64,000 bases of DNA from positions 1 to 64,000 of the forward strand of contig JBGANS010000015.1 of assembly GCA_044222195.1 (NCBI GenBank), read 5' to 3'. The notes under the pieces are model-generated. The model was not told the DNA's origin and did no database searches. It saw nothing but the letters and a program-made list of their open reading frames with translations. The position numbers were made by a program, and so were the translations under genes. Every line of letters begins with the position of its first letter. Positions within the stretch are counted from its first letter, which is position 1. Origin of the DNA: JAHBXE01 sp044222195. Lineage in GTDB: Bacteria > Planctomycetota > Phycisphaerae > Phycisphaerales > UBA1924. Below are positions 1 through 9,738 of this stretch, in pieces.

Positions 1-94
1 AGGGGAACCAGTATCTGGAGCCAGGAACACAGGCGTGGACAGTGCGGGTGCTGCACGACGGCATCCGCATGACCTTCCGAACACGGCCTTCCTC

Positions 95-129
95 GCTGCG
101 TCCTCTGCGTGATCTCTGCGCCTCTGCGT
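95..129. repeat. Short CTCTGCG tandem repeat downstream of the transaldolase gene
   Basis: Four imperfect copies of a CTCTGCG(T/C) unit, about 10 bases each, lie directly after the stop codon of the minus-strand transaldolase gene. I see no start site or coding potential worth calling in the first 134 bases. Short direct repeats of this kind occur between genes in planctomycetes. Whether this one is multi-copy cannot be judged from one window. Confidence 0.6.
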
Positions 130-134
130 ACTCG

Positions 135-779
135 TTATCCGAACGCTTTGCGGTAATCCTCCACGAACTTCTTCAGGCCCGAATCGGTCAACGGGTGGCT
201 CATGAGCTGCTTGATCACCGAGAAGGGCACCGTCGCCACATCGGCGCCCGCCAGCGCGCAATCGACCATGTGCTTGGAGTGGCGGATGGACGCGGCGAGG
301 ATCTTTGTCTTGAGTCCGTAGTTGTCGTAGATCTGCCGGATGCGCTGGATCAGGTCCATGCCGTCTTCGGAGACATCGTCGAGCCGGCCGATGAACGGGC
401 TGACGAGAAACGCGCCGGCCTTGGCGACCAGCATCGCCTGCATGGGCTGGAAGCAGAGCGTGAGGTTCGTCTTCTTGCCCTCCGATGAGAACAGCTTGCA
501 CGCGCGGAGCCCGTCGATCGTGCACGGGAGCTTGATCACGATGTTCTGCGCGATCTTCGCGTGCTCGCGCCCTTCCTTGATCATGCCCTCGTAGTCGGTC
601 GCGATCACCTCGGCCGATACCGGACCCTTGACGATTTCGCAAATCTCGGCAAGACGCTTCGCGTAGGGAACCTTCTCCTTTGCGATCAGTGAAGGATTGG
701 TCGTCACACCGTCGAGCACTCCCATGTCGTGGGCCTGCTTGATCTCGTCGAGGCTGGCGGTGTCGATGTACAGTTCCAT
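135..779 (-). CDS. tal: Transaldolase / fructose-6-phosphate aldolase family protein
   Basis: A 214-residue protein, the usual length for the short (MipB/TalC-type) transaldolases, which act in the non-oxidative pentose phosphate pathway or as fructose-6-phosphate aldolases. The N-terminus MELYIDTASLDEIKQAHDMG followed by GVTTNPSLIAKE is the classic beta-alpha barrel opening. The Schiff-base lysine is expected in NIVIKLP near residue 85. SPFIGRLDD (about residue 130) is the conserved phosphate and active-site segment. The ATG start gives the full family N-terminus. An acyl-CoA synthetase gene ends 78 bases upstream in the same direction, so they may share a transcript. The sequence alone does not separate transaldolase from fructose-6-phosphate aldolase activity. 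Confidence 0.9.
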   Translation of the reverse strand: MELYIDTASLDEIKQAHDMGVLDGVTTNPSLIAKEKVPYAKRLAEICEIVKGPVSAEVIATDYEGMIKEGREHAKIAQNIVIKLPCTIDGLRACKLFSSEGKKTNLTLCFQPMQAMLVAKAGAFLVSPFIGRLDDVSEDGMDLIQRIRQIYDNYGLKTKILAASIRHSKHMVDCALAGADVATVPFSVIKQLMSHPLTDSGLKKFVEDYRKAFG

Positions 780-857
780 GGCGGGTTCCTTCGGGCGTTG
801 GAGAGTCGCGCTGACGGGACGATCCGCGGCCCATTGCGTGCCACGGGTCCAGTGTAG

Positions 858-2345
858 TTATCGACCTTTGTCCAAGGGCGGATCAACAAGCTTCTTGAGT
901 TCCCGCCGCATGATCTTGCCCGTGGGATTGCGGGGAAGGGCCTGCACCACCCGGATCTCGGTCGGGACCTTGTACCCCGCCAGGCTCTCGCGGCACCAGG
1001 TCTTGAGCGCCTGCTCGTCCGCACTCTGGCCTTCCTTGAACTCCACAAAGGCCAGGGGAAGTTCGCCCCGCATCGGGTCCGTGATTCCGATGACGCCCGA
1101 AGCGTTGACCGCGGGGTGGCGGTTGAGGACCTCTTCGATCTCGCGGGGAAACACGTTTTCCCCGCCGACGATGAGCATCTCCTTGATCCGGCCGGTGATG
1201 GACAGGAACCCATTGTCGTCTAGCCGGCCCATGTCGCCGGTTCTGAAGTAGCCCTCGGCATCGAACGCCGCGGCTGTTTCATCGGGGAGCTTGAAGTAGC
1301 CCTTCATGATATTGGGGCCCTTCATGACGACCTCGCCGTCGGCATTGGGCCCGAGGAACATACCTGACTCAACATCCCTGATCCTCTGGTCCAGGTCGGG
1401 CACGGCCGGACCGACGGAGTGCGCTCGCCATTCCTCCGGTCGGCACCAGTTGGTGACGGGAGAGGTTTCGGTCAGGCCGTACCCCTCGCTGATCACTTTG
1501 CCGAACTTGGCCTTGAATGCGGTGAAGACCGCATCGGGGAGAGGTTCGCCGCCGGAGACGATGAACTTGGCCGAGTCAAAGTCGTCGGGGCGGGCGTCCT
1601 TGACCACCATGAGCGCGTTGTACATGGAAGGAATCGCGATGAACGCCGTGGGCCGGTGCTGGCGGATGAGCTTCATGACGCGCTGTGGGATGAACCGCGC
1701 GGAATAGACGACCTTGCACCCGAGCGTGAGCGGCAGGAGCGTCAGCACGGTCAATCCAAACGTGTGGAACTGCGGCAGCACGCCGACCAGCACCTCTTTC
1801 GGCGTGAAGTGCACGTGCCGGATGATCTGGCTGATGTTGGTCGTCAGGTTGCAGTGCGTGAGCATCACGCCCTTGGGTTTTCCGCTCGTCCCGGATGTGT
1901 AAAGGATGACCGCCAGACTCTCCGGCGACGGCCGCGCGGGCAGTCTCAGTCTGGGAATCCCCTTGAACGAGACCTTGTCCATCTCGATCAAGTTCGGGAT
2001 CTCTGGCCGGTGGCCGAGGAACGTGAGCATCTGGCCCGCCGAGATGATCGTGTCCGTCTCGCAGTCGTCAATGACGTACTTGAGCTCTTCCTGCTTGAGC
2101 AGGTAGTTGAGAGGAACGATTGTCTTGCCAAGCATCCACCCGGCCAGCGCGGCGATGGGAAAGGCCCCGCCGGTTGGAAGAAGGACCCCCACCGTCTTGG
2201 TGTCGCAAACCCGCTCGATCTGCCCGGCCATGTGCAGGGCCGCGACCAGAATGTCGACACCCCGATAGGAACGGTTGTCATCGATGATGAAGACCCGGCC
2301 CGGATGGGCCAGGGCGCGCCGAATGATGGGCCAGTGAAGGCTCAT
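858..2345 (-). CDS. AMP-dependent acyl-CoA synthetase (ANL family)
   Basis: A 495-residue adenylate-forming enzyme that would activate a carboxylic acid, probably a fatty acid, to its CoA thioester. The phosphate-binding loop YTSGTSGKPKGV is near residue 170. YGLTETSP (about 290) and the FRTGDMG plus GRIKEMLIVGGENVFP region (about 375-400) follow. The catalytic lysine sits in PTGKIMRREL near the C-terminus. I chose the ATG beginning MSLHWPIIRR. The frame stays open upstream to about 2579, but that stretch is low-quality protein and overlaps the start of the divergent gene at 2426. The 80 bases between these two starts must hold both promoters. Substrate chain length cannot be read from the sequence. 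Confidence 0.9.
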   Translation of the reverse strand: MSLHWPIIRRALAHPGRVFIIDDNRSYRGVDILVAALHMAGQIERVCDTKTVGVLLPTGGAFPIAALAGWMLGKTIVPLNYLLKQEELKYVIDDCETDTIISAGQMLTFLGHRPEIPNLIEMDKVSFKGIPRLRLPARPSPESLAVILYTSGTSGKPKGVMLTHCNLTTNISQIIRHVHFTPKEVLVGVLPQFHTFGLTVLTLLPLTLGCKVVYSARFIPQRVMKLIRQHRPTAFIAIPSMYNALMVVKDARPDDFDSAKFIVSGGEPLPDAVFTAFKAKFGKVISEGYGLTETSPVTNWCRPEEWRAHSVGPAVPDLDQRIRDVESGMFLGPNADGEVVMKGPNIMKGYFKLPDETAAAFDAEGYFRTGDMGRLDDNGFLSITGRIKEMLIVGGENVFPREIEEVLNRHPAVNASGVIGITDPMRGELPLAFVEFKEGQSADEQALKTWCRESLAGYKVPTEIRVVQALPRNPTGKIMRRELKKLVDPPLDKGR

Positions 2346-2425
2346 GAGGGGTCCTAGCGTAGCGAGGTGGACTTCGGCACGTCCTAAATGGGGAACCCTG
2401 CCCCGAATCAGGAGTATCACTCTCC

Positions 2426-3424
2426 ATGATGAACGCCCGAATCGCCTGCACCATCGGACTCGCGATGCTGACCCTGACTGTCGGCCGCGCGGCGGGGCAA
2501 GCGGATGTGAAGATTGACAGGCCGATGTCGGACGCTCCCAGGTGGGTGGCCCAGCAGATCCAGGATCCTGACGACCCACGGGTCAAGGAATACGCCAAGC
2601 GGCAGAAGGCCAAGAGGGAGCTCGAGAAAGAGCTGTACCGCATCCGGTTTGAGTTCATCCACAACATCAAGAAAGCCGAGATCCGCCAGATCGGGATTTC
2701 CAAAATCCGGACCTACACGCAGCCGGCGATATACGACAGCCTCATCAAGATCTTCGAGAAGGAGGGTGACGACGTCCGCAAGGCGGTGCTCGAGCACCTC
2801 GCCGACCAGAAGAATGAAGTAGCGGACACCGCCATTGCATGGGTCGCGGTGTTCGGGAAGTCCAAGGAGTTTCGCGCGGAAGCCGCCGGCGTGCTCGGCC
2901 GACGGATGAAGGACTCGACCAATCCGACGTCGGCCAGCGACAGACTCAAGAGCGTGGTCGCCGAGGGGCTGCGGAGCGAAGACAGCGAGCACCTGTCGGC
3001 GGCGGCGGGACTGGCCCAGCAGTTCAAGCTTGTCGAAGCGATCCCGATGCTGATCAACGCGCAGATCCAGGGCCAGGCCGTGGGTGGCGGCGGCAATGGC
3101 GATGGCGACCACTCGCTGGCGTGGATCATGGTCGGAACGCAGCAGGCATTCGTCAGTGACCTGACCCCGGTGGTGGGCGACAGCGCGGTGGCGTTCGACC
3201 CGACCATCAGCGTGATCACATCGGGCACGGTGCTACGGATTGTCGATGCGGTTGTCGTGACCTATCACATTGAAGTTCACAACTCGCTGGTCGGCCTGAG
3301 CAGCGAGGCCTGGGGCCGACCGACCAACAAGCTGGGCTGGGACCAGGGGGCCTGGCACAAGTGGTACAAGGACGAGTTCGCCCCGGCCATGGCCGCGAAA
3401 CAGGCCCCCAAGGACGCCAAGTAG
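2426..3424 (+). CDS. Secreted HEAT-repeat-like protein of unknown function
   Basis: A 332-residue protein with a clear signal peptide (short basic start, hydrophobic core IGLAMLTLTVGRAAGQA, cleavage about residue 25). A lysine/glutamate-rich helical segment (about 50-80) leads into alpha-helical repeats resembling HEAT repeats, for example VRKAVLEHLADQKNEVADTA and EAAGVLGRRM. A glycine-rich turn with GGGGNGDGDH lies near residue 215, followed by a beta-rich C-terminal part. It is transcribed divergently from the acyl-CoA synthetase gene and is followed by a strong hairpin terminator, so it is probably a single-gene unit. I do not recognise a named family. A periplasmic protein-binding role is only a guess from the repeats. 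Confidence 0.8.
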   Translation: MMNARIACTIGLAMLTLTVGRAAGQADVKIDRPMSDAPRWVAQQIQDPDDPRVKEYAKRQKAKRELEKELYRIRFEFIHNIKKAEIRQIGISKIRTYTQPAIYDSLIKIFEKEGDDVRKAVLEHLADQKNEVADTAIAWVAVFGKSKEFRAEAAGVLGRRMKDSTNPTSASDRLKSVVAEGLRSEDSEHLSAAAGLAQQFKLVEAIPMLINAQIQGQAVGGGGNGDGDHSLAWIMVGTQQAFVSDLTPVVGDSAVAFDPTISVITSGTVLRIVDAVVVTYHIEVHNSLVGLSSEAWGRPTNKLGWDQGAWHKWYKDEFAPAMAAKQAPKDAK

Positions 3425-3429
3425 GACAA

Positions 3430-3462
3430 GGCCCGGGACCCCGATTTCCGGGAGCCCGGGCC
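3430..3462 (+). terminator. Hairpin terminator after the HEAT-like gene
   Basis: A GC-rich inverted repeat (arms GGCCCGGG and CCCGGGCC, extended inward by CCCCG/CGGG, with a short A/T loop) begins five bases after the stop codon. It is followed by an A/T-richer stretch ending in TTCTTT. The T-run is imperfect, so it may act only as a stable 3' end hairpin. Confidence 0.6.
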
Positions 3463-3590
3463 GAGCCGAATTCTTTCCAGCCGCCCTCCTCGTCCGCCGC
3501 GGTACTTAAGCAAGACGCATCCGCCCTTTGGCGTGCGCTGCCTGCTCGCACTTTTCTTGCTGGCCGGCGTGCTCCGCCCGCCCGACACGC

Positions 3591-4079
3591 CTACTCGAAG
3601 ACGATTTGCCAGAAACCGACATCGTGCCACGAGTCAAACTTGCGTCCGACCTGCCGGAACTCCGCAACCTTCCGAAAGCCCATCGACTCGTGCAGTCGGA
3701 TAGACGCTTCGTTCGGCAGCGTGATGCCGCCGACGGCGGTGTGGTAGCCGGCGGTGCGCAGCCGATTCAGCAACTCACCGTACAGGGCTTTGCCGACGCC
3801 CCGTTTGTGGAATCGCGGTTCGACGTACAACCCTACCTCTGCCGTAAGCCGATACGCATCGCGCTCGCGCCAGCGCGAGGCCTTGGCGTATCCGGCGAAA
3901 AGCCCTTCCAACTCTGCCGCGAGCCAGGGATACGCATTCGGGTCCTTGATCCACGCCGCGCCGAGCTCTTCGGGTGTCTGCGGTGTTGACCCGAAGTGAA
4001 CGACGGTGTTCACGATGTACGTGTTCGTCAGGGCGCACGCGGGCGCAAGGTCGCGACTTTCAAAGTCTCGCACGAGCAT
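3591..4079 (-). CDS. GNAT-family N-acetyltransferase, phosphinothricin acetyltransferase-like
   Basis: A 162-residue acetyl-CoA-dependent N-acetyltransferase. The start MLVRDFESRDLAPACALTN and the order of strands match the phosphinothricin acetyltransferase-like branch. The acetyl-CoA pyrophosphate-binding motif is GLYVEPRFHKRGVGKALYGE (about residues 90-110), with the R-G-V-G-K-A loop intact. A C-terminal ESMGFRKV segment is typical of the family. The gene starts 12 bases after the acpS stop and is the last gene of the dnaJ-grpE-FmdB-acpS run. Substrate is unknown; many members acetylate small amines or amino acids rather than herbicides. Confidence 0.85.
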   Translation of the reverse strand: MLVRDFESRDLAPACALTNTYIVNTVVHFGSTPQTPEELGAAWIKDPNAYPWLAAELEGLFAGYAKASRWRERDAYRLTAEVGLYVEPRFHKRGVGKALYGELLNRLRTAGYHTAVGGITLPNEASIRLHESMGFRKVAEFRQVGRKFDSWHDVGFWQIVFE

Positions 4080-4091
4080 GTCGAAACGATA

Positions 4092-4475
4092 TCAAGGGCC
4101 CGTGCCGATCGCCGAGGCCATCGCGTGGGTCTCGGTGTGGCTCAGCGAGACCAGCCAGGCGGTGATCCCCTGTGCGTCGGCGGTTTCCGCGGCACGCCCG
4201 GACAGTCGGATGGTCGGCTGTCCGCTCGGCAGCAGCACCACTTCGACATCCGTCCAGCCGATGCCGTTGGCCCAGCCCGTGCCTAGCGCCTTGAGCACCG
4301 CCTCCTTCGCGGCGAACCTCGCGGCCAGGTGCTCGTCGCGTCGTTTGCGGTAGCCCGCATACGCCCGTTCACGCTCGGTAAAGCACCGTTCGAGGAACTG
4401 CACACCGTGATCGGCGACCATCCGCCCGATTCGGGCGACTTCGACGAGGTCGATACCGTGGGCAATGGTTCGCAT
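4092..4475 (-). CDS. acpS: Holo-[acyl-carrier-protein] synthase
   Basis: A 127-residue protein of standard AcpS length. It transfers 4'-phosphopantetheine from CoA to the serine of apo-acyl carrier protein, enabling fatty acid synthesis. The metal-binding GIDLVEVARI (about residues 7-16) and the second signature AARFAAKEAVLKALGTG (about 50-67) are both present with the catalytic Asp, Glu and Lys. It lies between the FmdB-type gene and a GNAT gene in a minus-strand run starting at dnaJ. No other fatty acid synthesis gene is nearby. Confidence 0.95.
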   Translation of the reverse strand: MRTIAHGIDLVEVARIGRMVADHGVQFLERCFTERERAYAGYRKRRDEHLAARFAAKEAVLKALGTGWANGIGWTDVEVVLLPSGQPTIRLSGRAAETADAQGITAWLVSLSHTETHAMASAIGTGP

Positions 4476-4509
4476 GGCGTTTCGCCGGAACGGTGCAAGA
4501 GGCCCCGGT

Positions 4510-4869
4510 TCACGAGTCCTTCTTGGTCTTCGCGGGCTTGCTTTCGGACTTCGATTCTGGCTTGGGCTTCGACTCTGACTTGGCGGGCTTGGAATCCGGC
4601 TTGGACTCAGATTTTGACTCCGCCTTGGACTCCGTTTTCTTCTCGGCCGCGGGCTTCTCGGCCTCGGCGGACTTCTTGTACGACTCGGACCGGTAGTCGG
4701 TTTGGTAGAAGCCCGAGCCCTTGAACAGAATCGCGGCCCCGAGGCCGATCTTCCGCTCGAGCGCGTTCTTGCCGCACTTGGGGCACTTGCGCTTGGGCGA
4801 CTCGGTCATCGACTGGAAGATCTCCAGTTCGTTCTTGCAGTTGCGGCAGACGTACTCGTACGTCGGCAT
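4510..4869 (-). CDS. FmdB-type zinc ribbon protein with a Lys/Ser/Glu repeat tail
   Basis: A 119-residue protein. Residues 1-65 form the FmdB/CxxC regulatory zinc-ribbon domain: MPTYEYVCRNCKNELEIFQS with a first CxxC, and KRKCPKCGK with the second. Residues 70-119 are a low-complexity tail of repeated K-S-E-S-K-P units, highly charged and probably disordered. The start codon overlaps the grpE stop (TAATG), which indicates translational coupling. The zinc domain is widespread and poorly characterised. It often sits beside chaperone genes, as here. The tail is encoded by near-repeats of codons and may vary in length between strains. Confidence 0.85.
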   Translation of the reverse strand: MPTYEYVCRNCKNELEIFQSMTESPKRKCPKCGKNALERKIGLGAAILFKGSGFYQTDYRSESYKKSAEAEKPAAEKKTESKAESKSESKPDSKPAKSESKPKPESKSESKPAKTKKDS

Positions 4870-5453
4870 TACGCCCCTTCCCCCTCGGGTTTGCGGGCGA
4901 CCGTCACCGTCGCAGGACGGATGACGCGTTCGCCGAGCATGAAACCCGGCTGCAGCGTAGCGACCACGTTACCCGGTTCAACATCCGCCGCGTCAACCTG
5001 CATGACCGCCTGGTGAATCGACGGATCGAACACACCGTTGCGAGCCGATTCGATCACGCGCACGCCGTGGTTCTGCAACACGCGCATCAGCTCATCGCGG
5101 ATCACCTTCACGCCGCTGACGATTGATTCCGCCGTGGCTTTGGACGGGTCCTGGGCGAGCGCGAGATCAAAGTGGTCGAGCACGGTAACCACATTCAGAA
5201 CGACCGAAGTCACGCCCTGCTGCTTGGCTTCGCGCTCGTTGGAGACCGCCCGGCGCTGCGAGTTCTGGTAGTCGGCCAGAGTGCGGAGATACTTCTGGTT
5301 CAGGTCGTCACGTTCGGCCAGGAGCTTGGCGACTTCCTGCTGCGAGGCATCCCCGCCGGCCGCGTCGAACCCGTCACCGGCCGGAACGCCGCCCTCCGGC
5401 CGTTCGCCGCCGTGCTCTCGCTTCTTGTCGTCCTTGGGTCGTCCGAAGGCCAT
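4869..5453 (-). CDS. grpE: Nucleotide exchange factor GrpE
   Basis: A 194-residue protein that releases ADP from DnaK. It has a disordered charged N-terminus, a long coiled coil (about residues 38-90, QQEVAKLLAERDDLNQKYLR) and the C-terminal beta domain. The family signature VRVIESARNGVFDPSIHQAV is followed by VVATLQPGFMLGERVIRPATV. It starts 11 bases after the dnaJ stop and overlaps the FmdB-type gene, so dnaJ-grpE-fmdB form one unit. No dnaK lies in this window. Confidence 0.95.
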   Translation of the reverse strand: MAFGRPKDDKKREHGGERPEGGVPAGDGFDAAGGDASQQEVAKLLAERDDLNQKYLRTLADYQNSQRRAVSNEREAKQQGVTSVVLNVVTVLDHFDLALAQDPSKATAESIVSGVKVIRDELMRVLQNHGVRVIESARNGVFDPSIHQAVMQVDAADVEPGNVVATLQPGFMLGERVIRPATVTVARKPEGEGA

Positions 5454-5464
5454 GTGTCAATCCC

Positions 5465-6622
5465 CTACCCGCCCAGCAGGTCTTTCATCTTTCTCAGGAA
5501 GCCCTGGCTCTCGGGAAGCACGCTTTCGTTTTCGGTCGCTGCGAACTCGCGGAGCAACTTCTCCTGGGCCGCTGAGAGTTTCTTGGGCATCTCGATTTTG
5601 GTGACGACAACGAGGTCGCCGCGCCGACCGTTTCGGAGATTCGGCAGGCCCTGGCCGGTCACGCGAAAGAGGGCCCCGTGCTGAGTCCCTCGCGGGATCT
5701 TGAGCTTGTCATGCCCCTCGAGGGTCGGCACGTTGACCTCCGCTCCGAGTGACGCCTGTGTGAACGAGATCGGCATCTCGAGCAGCAGGTGGTCGCCGTC
5801 ACGGGCAAACGTCTTGTGATCCTTGACGCGAACAACGACGTGCAGGTCGCCGCGGACACCTTCGCCGCTTGGCGACATCTCGGGTGGTGGAGGCTCGCCC
5901 TCGGCCTGGATGCGTACCGCCTGGCCATCCTGTATTCCCGGTGGAATCTTGACCGAAAGCTTTCGCTTGCGCGCCTGCCGGCCCTTGCCGCGGCAGGATT
6001 CGCAGAGCTCCTTGACGATCTGGCCCCGCCCGCCACAGTGCGGGCAAACGGTGACCATACGAAACATTCCACCAAGGCCCGCCTGCTGGACTTTGCCCTG
6101 GCCGCCGCAGGTTGGGCACGTCACCGGCTTGGAACCCGCCTTCGCGCCTGAACCCGTGCAGGTCTCGCAGACGTCCATCCGCGTGAACTCGACTTCGCGT
6201 TCGGTGCCCTTGAGGACGTCTTCAAACGTCAGGGCGACCTCTGTCTCAAGGTCGTAGCCGCGGGCGACGCCACGCTGACGGCTGCCTCCGCCAAAGCCGC
6301 CGAAGCCCCCGCCCCCACCGAGAATGTCATTGAACATCGAGAAGATGTCCTGGACGTTCATTCGGGAAAAATCGTGCGCGGCGGCGCCCTGTCCTCGGAC
6401 ACCTTCGTGGCCGAACTGGTCGTAGCGTTGTCGGGTGTTGGAATCGGAAAGGACTTCGTAGGCCTCGGCCGCTTCCTTGAACTTTGCTTCGGCCTCCGGA
6501 TCGTTGGGGTTGCGATCCGGGTGGTACTTCATCGCGAGGCGGCGATAAGCGCGCTTGATCTCCTCACCGTCGGCGGTGCGCTCGACGCTGAGAATCTCGT
6601 AGTAGTCGCGGGTGGTGGGCAT
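5465..6622 (-). CDS. dnaJ: Chaperone DnaJ (type I Hsp40)
   Basis: A 385-residue co-chaperone that delivers clients to DnaK and stimulates its ATPase. The J domain is at residues 1-70 with MKYHPDRNPND carrying the essential HPD. A Gly/Phe-rich linker (GGGGGFGGFGGGSRQRG, about 105-125) follows. The zinc-binding region has all four CxxCxGxG-type repeats: CETCTGSG, CPTCGGQG, CPHCGGRG and CESCRGKG (about 150-215). The peptide-binding C-terminal domain is complete. It is the first gene of the dnaJ-grpE-FmdB-acpS-GNAT run. No CIRCE operator was seen upstream. Confidence 0.97.
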   Translation of the reverse strand: MPTTRDYYEILSVERTADGEEIKRAYRRLAMKYHPDRNPNDPEAEAKFKEAAEAYEVLSDSNTRQRYDQFGHEGVRGQGAAAHDFSRMNVQDIFSMFNDILGGGGGFGGFGGGSRQRGVARGYDLETEVALTFEDVLKGTEREVEFTRMDVCETCTGSGAKAGSKPVTCPTCGGQGKVQQAGLGGMFRMVTVCPHCGGRGQIVKELCESCRGKGRQARKRKLSVKIPPGIQDGQAVRIQAEGEPPPPEMSPSGEGVRGDLHVVVRVKDHKTFARDGDHLLLEMPISFTQASLGAEVNVPTLEGHDKLKIPRGTQHGALFRVTGQGLPNLRNGRRGDLVVVTKIEMPKKLSAAQEKLLREFAATENESVLPESQGFLRKMKDLLGG

Positions 6623-6637
6623 TCAAGAGACTCTGTA

Positions 6638-6928
6638 TCAGGCGACGACGTGACTGTGGTCTACGGCTGTCGTGAAGCGGCGTTTGAACTCGGGCGTAAT
6701 CTTGGCCGGCTCTACGACTTTCAACAATCCCAGCCGCACATTCGATTCGTAGGCCGACTCATCCAGGATGTACGCCGACAGGCAGCCTGCCGCGCCAACG
6801 TCCCTGATCCACTGTGTAGCCTTTTCCTTGGTTGACCAAACTCCAGCCGGAAAGCACGCGGCCGAATCCGCTGGTGTAAAGACCCAGACAACCCGCTCGC
6901 CGTCCAGATGGCTCTTTCCAGACTTCAT
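6638..6928 (-). CDS. Small conserved protein, possibly DUF7710-like
   Basis: A 96-residue cytoplasmic protein without signal peptide or membrane segment. The pattern VVWVFTPADSAACFPAGVWS, then KATQWIRD and a C-terminal half with SAYILDESAYE, resembles the small DUF7710-type domain. I base this on memory of the pattern, not a search. The start is the ATG; a TTG lies one codon earlier. It ends 15 bases before dnaJ in the same direction and could be cotranscribed with it. Function unknown. Confidence 0.6.
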   Translation of the reverse strand: MKSGKSHLDGERVVWVFTPADSAACFPAGVWSTKEKATQWIRDVGAAGCLSAYILDESAYESNVRLGLLKVVEPAKITPEFKRRFTTAVDHSHVVA

Positions 6929-6975
6929 CAAGTAAGCGCGTCGGCGTTGACCGGCGCGCTCTTTTGTTTTCAGGC

Positions 6976-7000
6976 GTCCGCTCCCTGGCGGTCGCGGTTC
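6976..7000 (+). repeat. Interspersed repeat, copy 1 (matches 63272-63296)
   Basis: This 25-base non-coding segment, just after the groEL2 stop codon, matches the segment at 63272-63296 at 24 of 25 positions in the same orientation. Both copies are preceded by a TTTCAGGCG-like stretch, but the distal copy has about 18 more bases in between. Translated, such elements give the recurrent pseudo-peptide PLPDGRGS that I recall from planctomycete and acidobacterial genomes. It is therefore likely part of a dispersed family. Confidence 0.7.
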
Positions 7001-7012
7001 CGTGGACTCAGG

Positions 7013-8635
<1,623 letters not shown>

Positions 8636-8690
8636 GGGTGCTGAACTCCGTGTCGTGTGTGGGCGAGCGAGGGGTCCCGCTCACCTCCGA

Positions 8691-9635
8691 TTACCAGTTT
8701 CCGTCCTTCTCGTATCCAAACTCGACAAGCGCTTCGCCTGCCGCATCCTTGAACCATTGCTTGAAACGATCGTTGCTGTACTTCTTCCATCCACCGACCT
8801 GGCCGTGACGCCAGAACGAGGTCGGGTCTTCCTGCTCGAAACCTGCGGTCGTGCGTGTGTCCTTGCTGAGCGGGCCGGCCTCCTCGGGGTCCACGCCGAG
8901 AAACTCGTACATCGCCCGCTGTGTGCCGGCGAGATCCGAGTGCAGCGATTCGTACCGGACCGTCATGATTCTCGCATCGATCTCTCGCCGATCGATCCGT
9001 TCGATGGCTTCGCGATCGAGACGCATGCGCTTGGCCCAGCCTTCGGCCACAAACCGGACCCAGCCCTCATCCGTGAGCAGCTCTTCCGGGTGTTCAAGGA
9101 AGTACGAAGGGTTGTCCTTGTACTTCACGTAGTTCACGCCAAAGCCTTCGCGGAGTTCCTTCGGCACCACCGCCGCGACCACGTGCGGGCGCATCCGCAT
9201 GATGTGATAGGTCCAACTGAGCAGAATGTCGCGCCCGTCGCGGATCACCAGGAAGTGCGGCGCGCCTTCCAGGAACACCCGCAGCGCCCTCGGCGTTCGA
9301 TCACCGATCCATGTCGCACCGGGCTTGTTGTTCTCAAAGACGAGCATCGAGCGCCGGACCATGTCCATGAAACAGTCATCCACCACCGCTTTGAGCTCGC
9401 CTCCGGCCATGAGTTGCCACGGCTGGTTCTGAAGCTCGTCGATCGCAATGCGGATGTCTTCGAAGTGAAACTCGCCGAAGCAGTGAACCTGCGGGTGCAG
9501 GTTGAGCACCGCCTCGACCCAGTTCGTGCCCGAGCGCGGATGGCCGCGGACAAAGAAGAACTCCCGCGGCGGGGCGGATGATTCCACCTCCACCGGTTGA
9601 CGAGTCTTCAGTCCCAGGCGCTCGAAGAGGGTCAT
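8691..9635 (-). CDS. Sulfotransferase-family protein (PAPS-dependent)
   Basis: A 314-residue protein with the PAPS-binding signatures of sulfotransferases. The 5'-phosphosulfate loop is FFFVRGHPRSGTNWVEAVL (about residues 28-46). The 3'-phosphate-binding segment FLVIRDGRDILLSW (about 130-145) carries the conserved Arg and Ser. It would transfer sulfate from PAPS to a carbohydrate, lipid or protein hydroxyl. I chose the ATG beginning MTLFERLGLKT. The frame stays open to 9749, but that extension runs through a hairpin repeat. Planctomycetes are rich in sulfated polymers, but the acceptor is unknown. Its position between groES and groEL2 looks incidental. Confidence 0.85.
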   Translation of the reverse strand: MTLFERLGLKTRQPVEVESSAPPREFFFVRGHPRSGTNWVEAVLNLHPQVHCFGEFHFEDIRIAIDELQNQPWQLMAGGELKAVVDDCFMDMVRRSMLVFENNKPGATWIGDRTPRALRVFLEGAPHFLVIRDGRDILLSWTYHIMRMRPHVVAAVVPKELREGFGVNYVKYKDNPSYFLEHPEELLTDEGWVRFVAEGWAKRMRLDREAIERIDRREIDARIMTVRYESLHSDLAGTQRAMYEFLGVDPEEAGPLSKDTRTTAGFEQEDPTSFWRHGQVGGWKKYSNDRFKQWFKDAAGEALVEFGYEKDGNW

Positions 9636-9649
9636 GGCATTCGAGTAAA

Positions 9650-9726
9650 GGCATTCGGCAACAGGCACTTGGCATTCGGAGGAAGCCGGCGTTCTTGCGA
9701 ATGCCGAGCGACTGTTGCCGGATGCC
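9650..9726. repeat. REP-like imperfect inverted repeat between groES and the sulfotransferase gene
   Basis: Two arms of 29 bases (9650-9678 and 9698-9726) are reverse complements at 25 of 29 positions, with a 19-base spacer. Each arm contains the GGCATTCGG and CGGCAACAG elements. Transcribed RNA would fold into a long hairpin. Size, imperfect symmetry and intergenic position resemble REP/BIME elements mobilised by REP-associated transposases. No transposase is present in the window. It fills nearly the whole gap between groES and the sulfotransferase start. Confidence 0.8.
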
Positions 9727-9738
9727 AGGGCCGCTGTC

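Noticed and set aside
4510..4670. Repetitive DNA in the FmdB-type gene
   Set aside because: It encodes the Lys/Ser/Glu/Pro tail in frame. It may vary in length but is not a mobile element.
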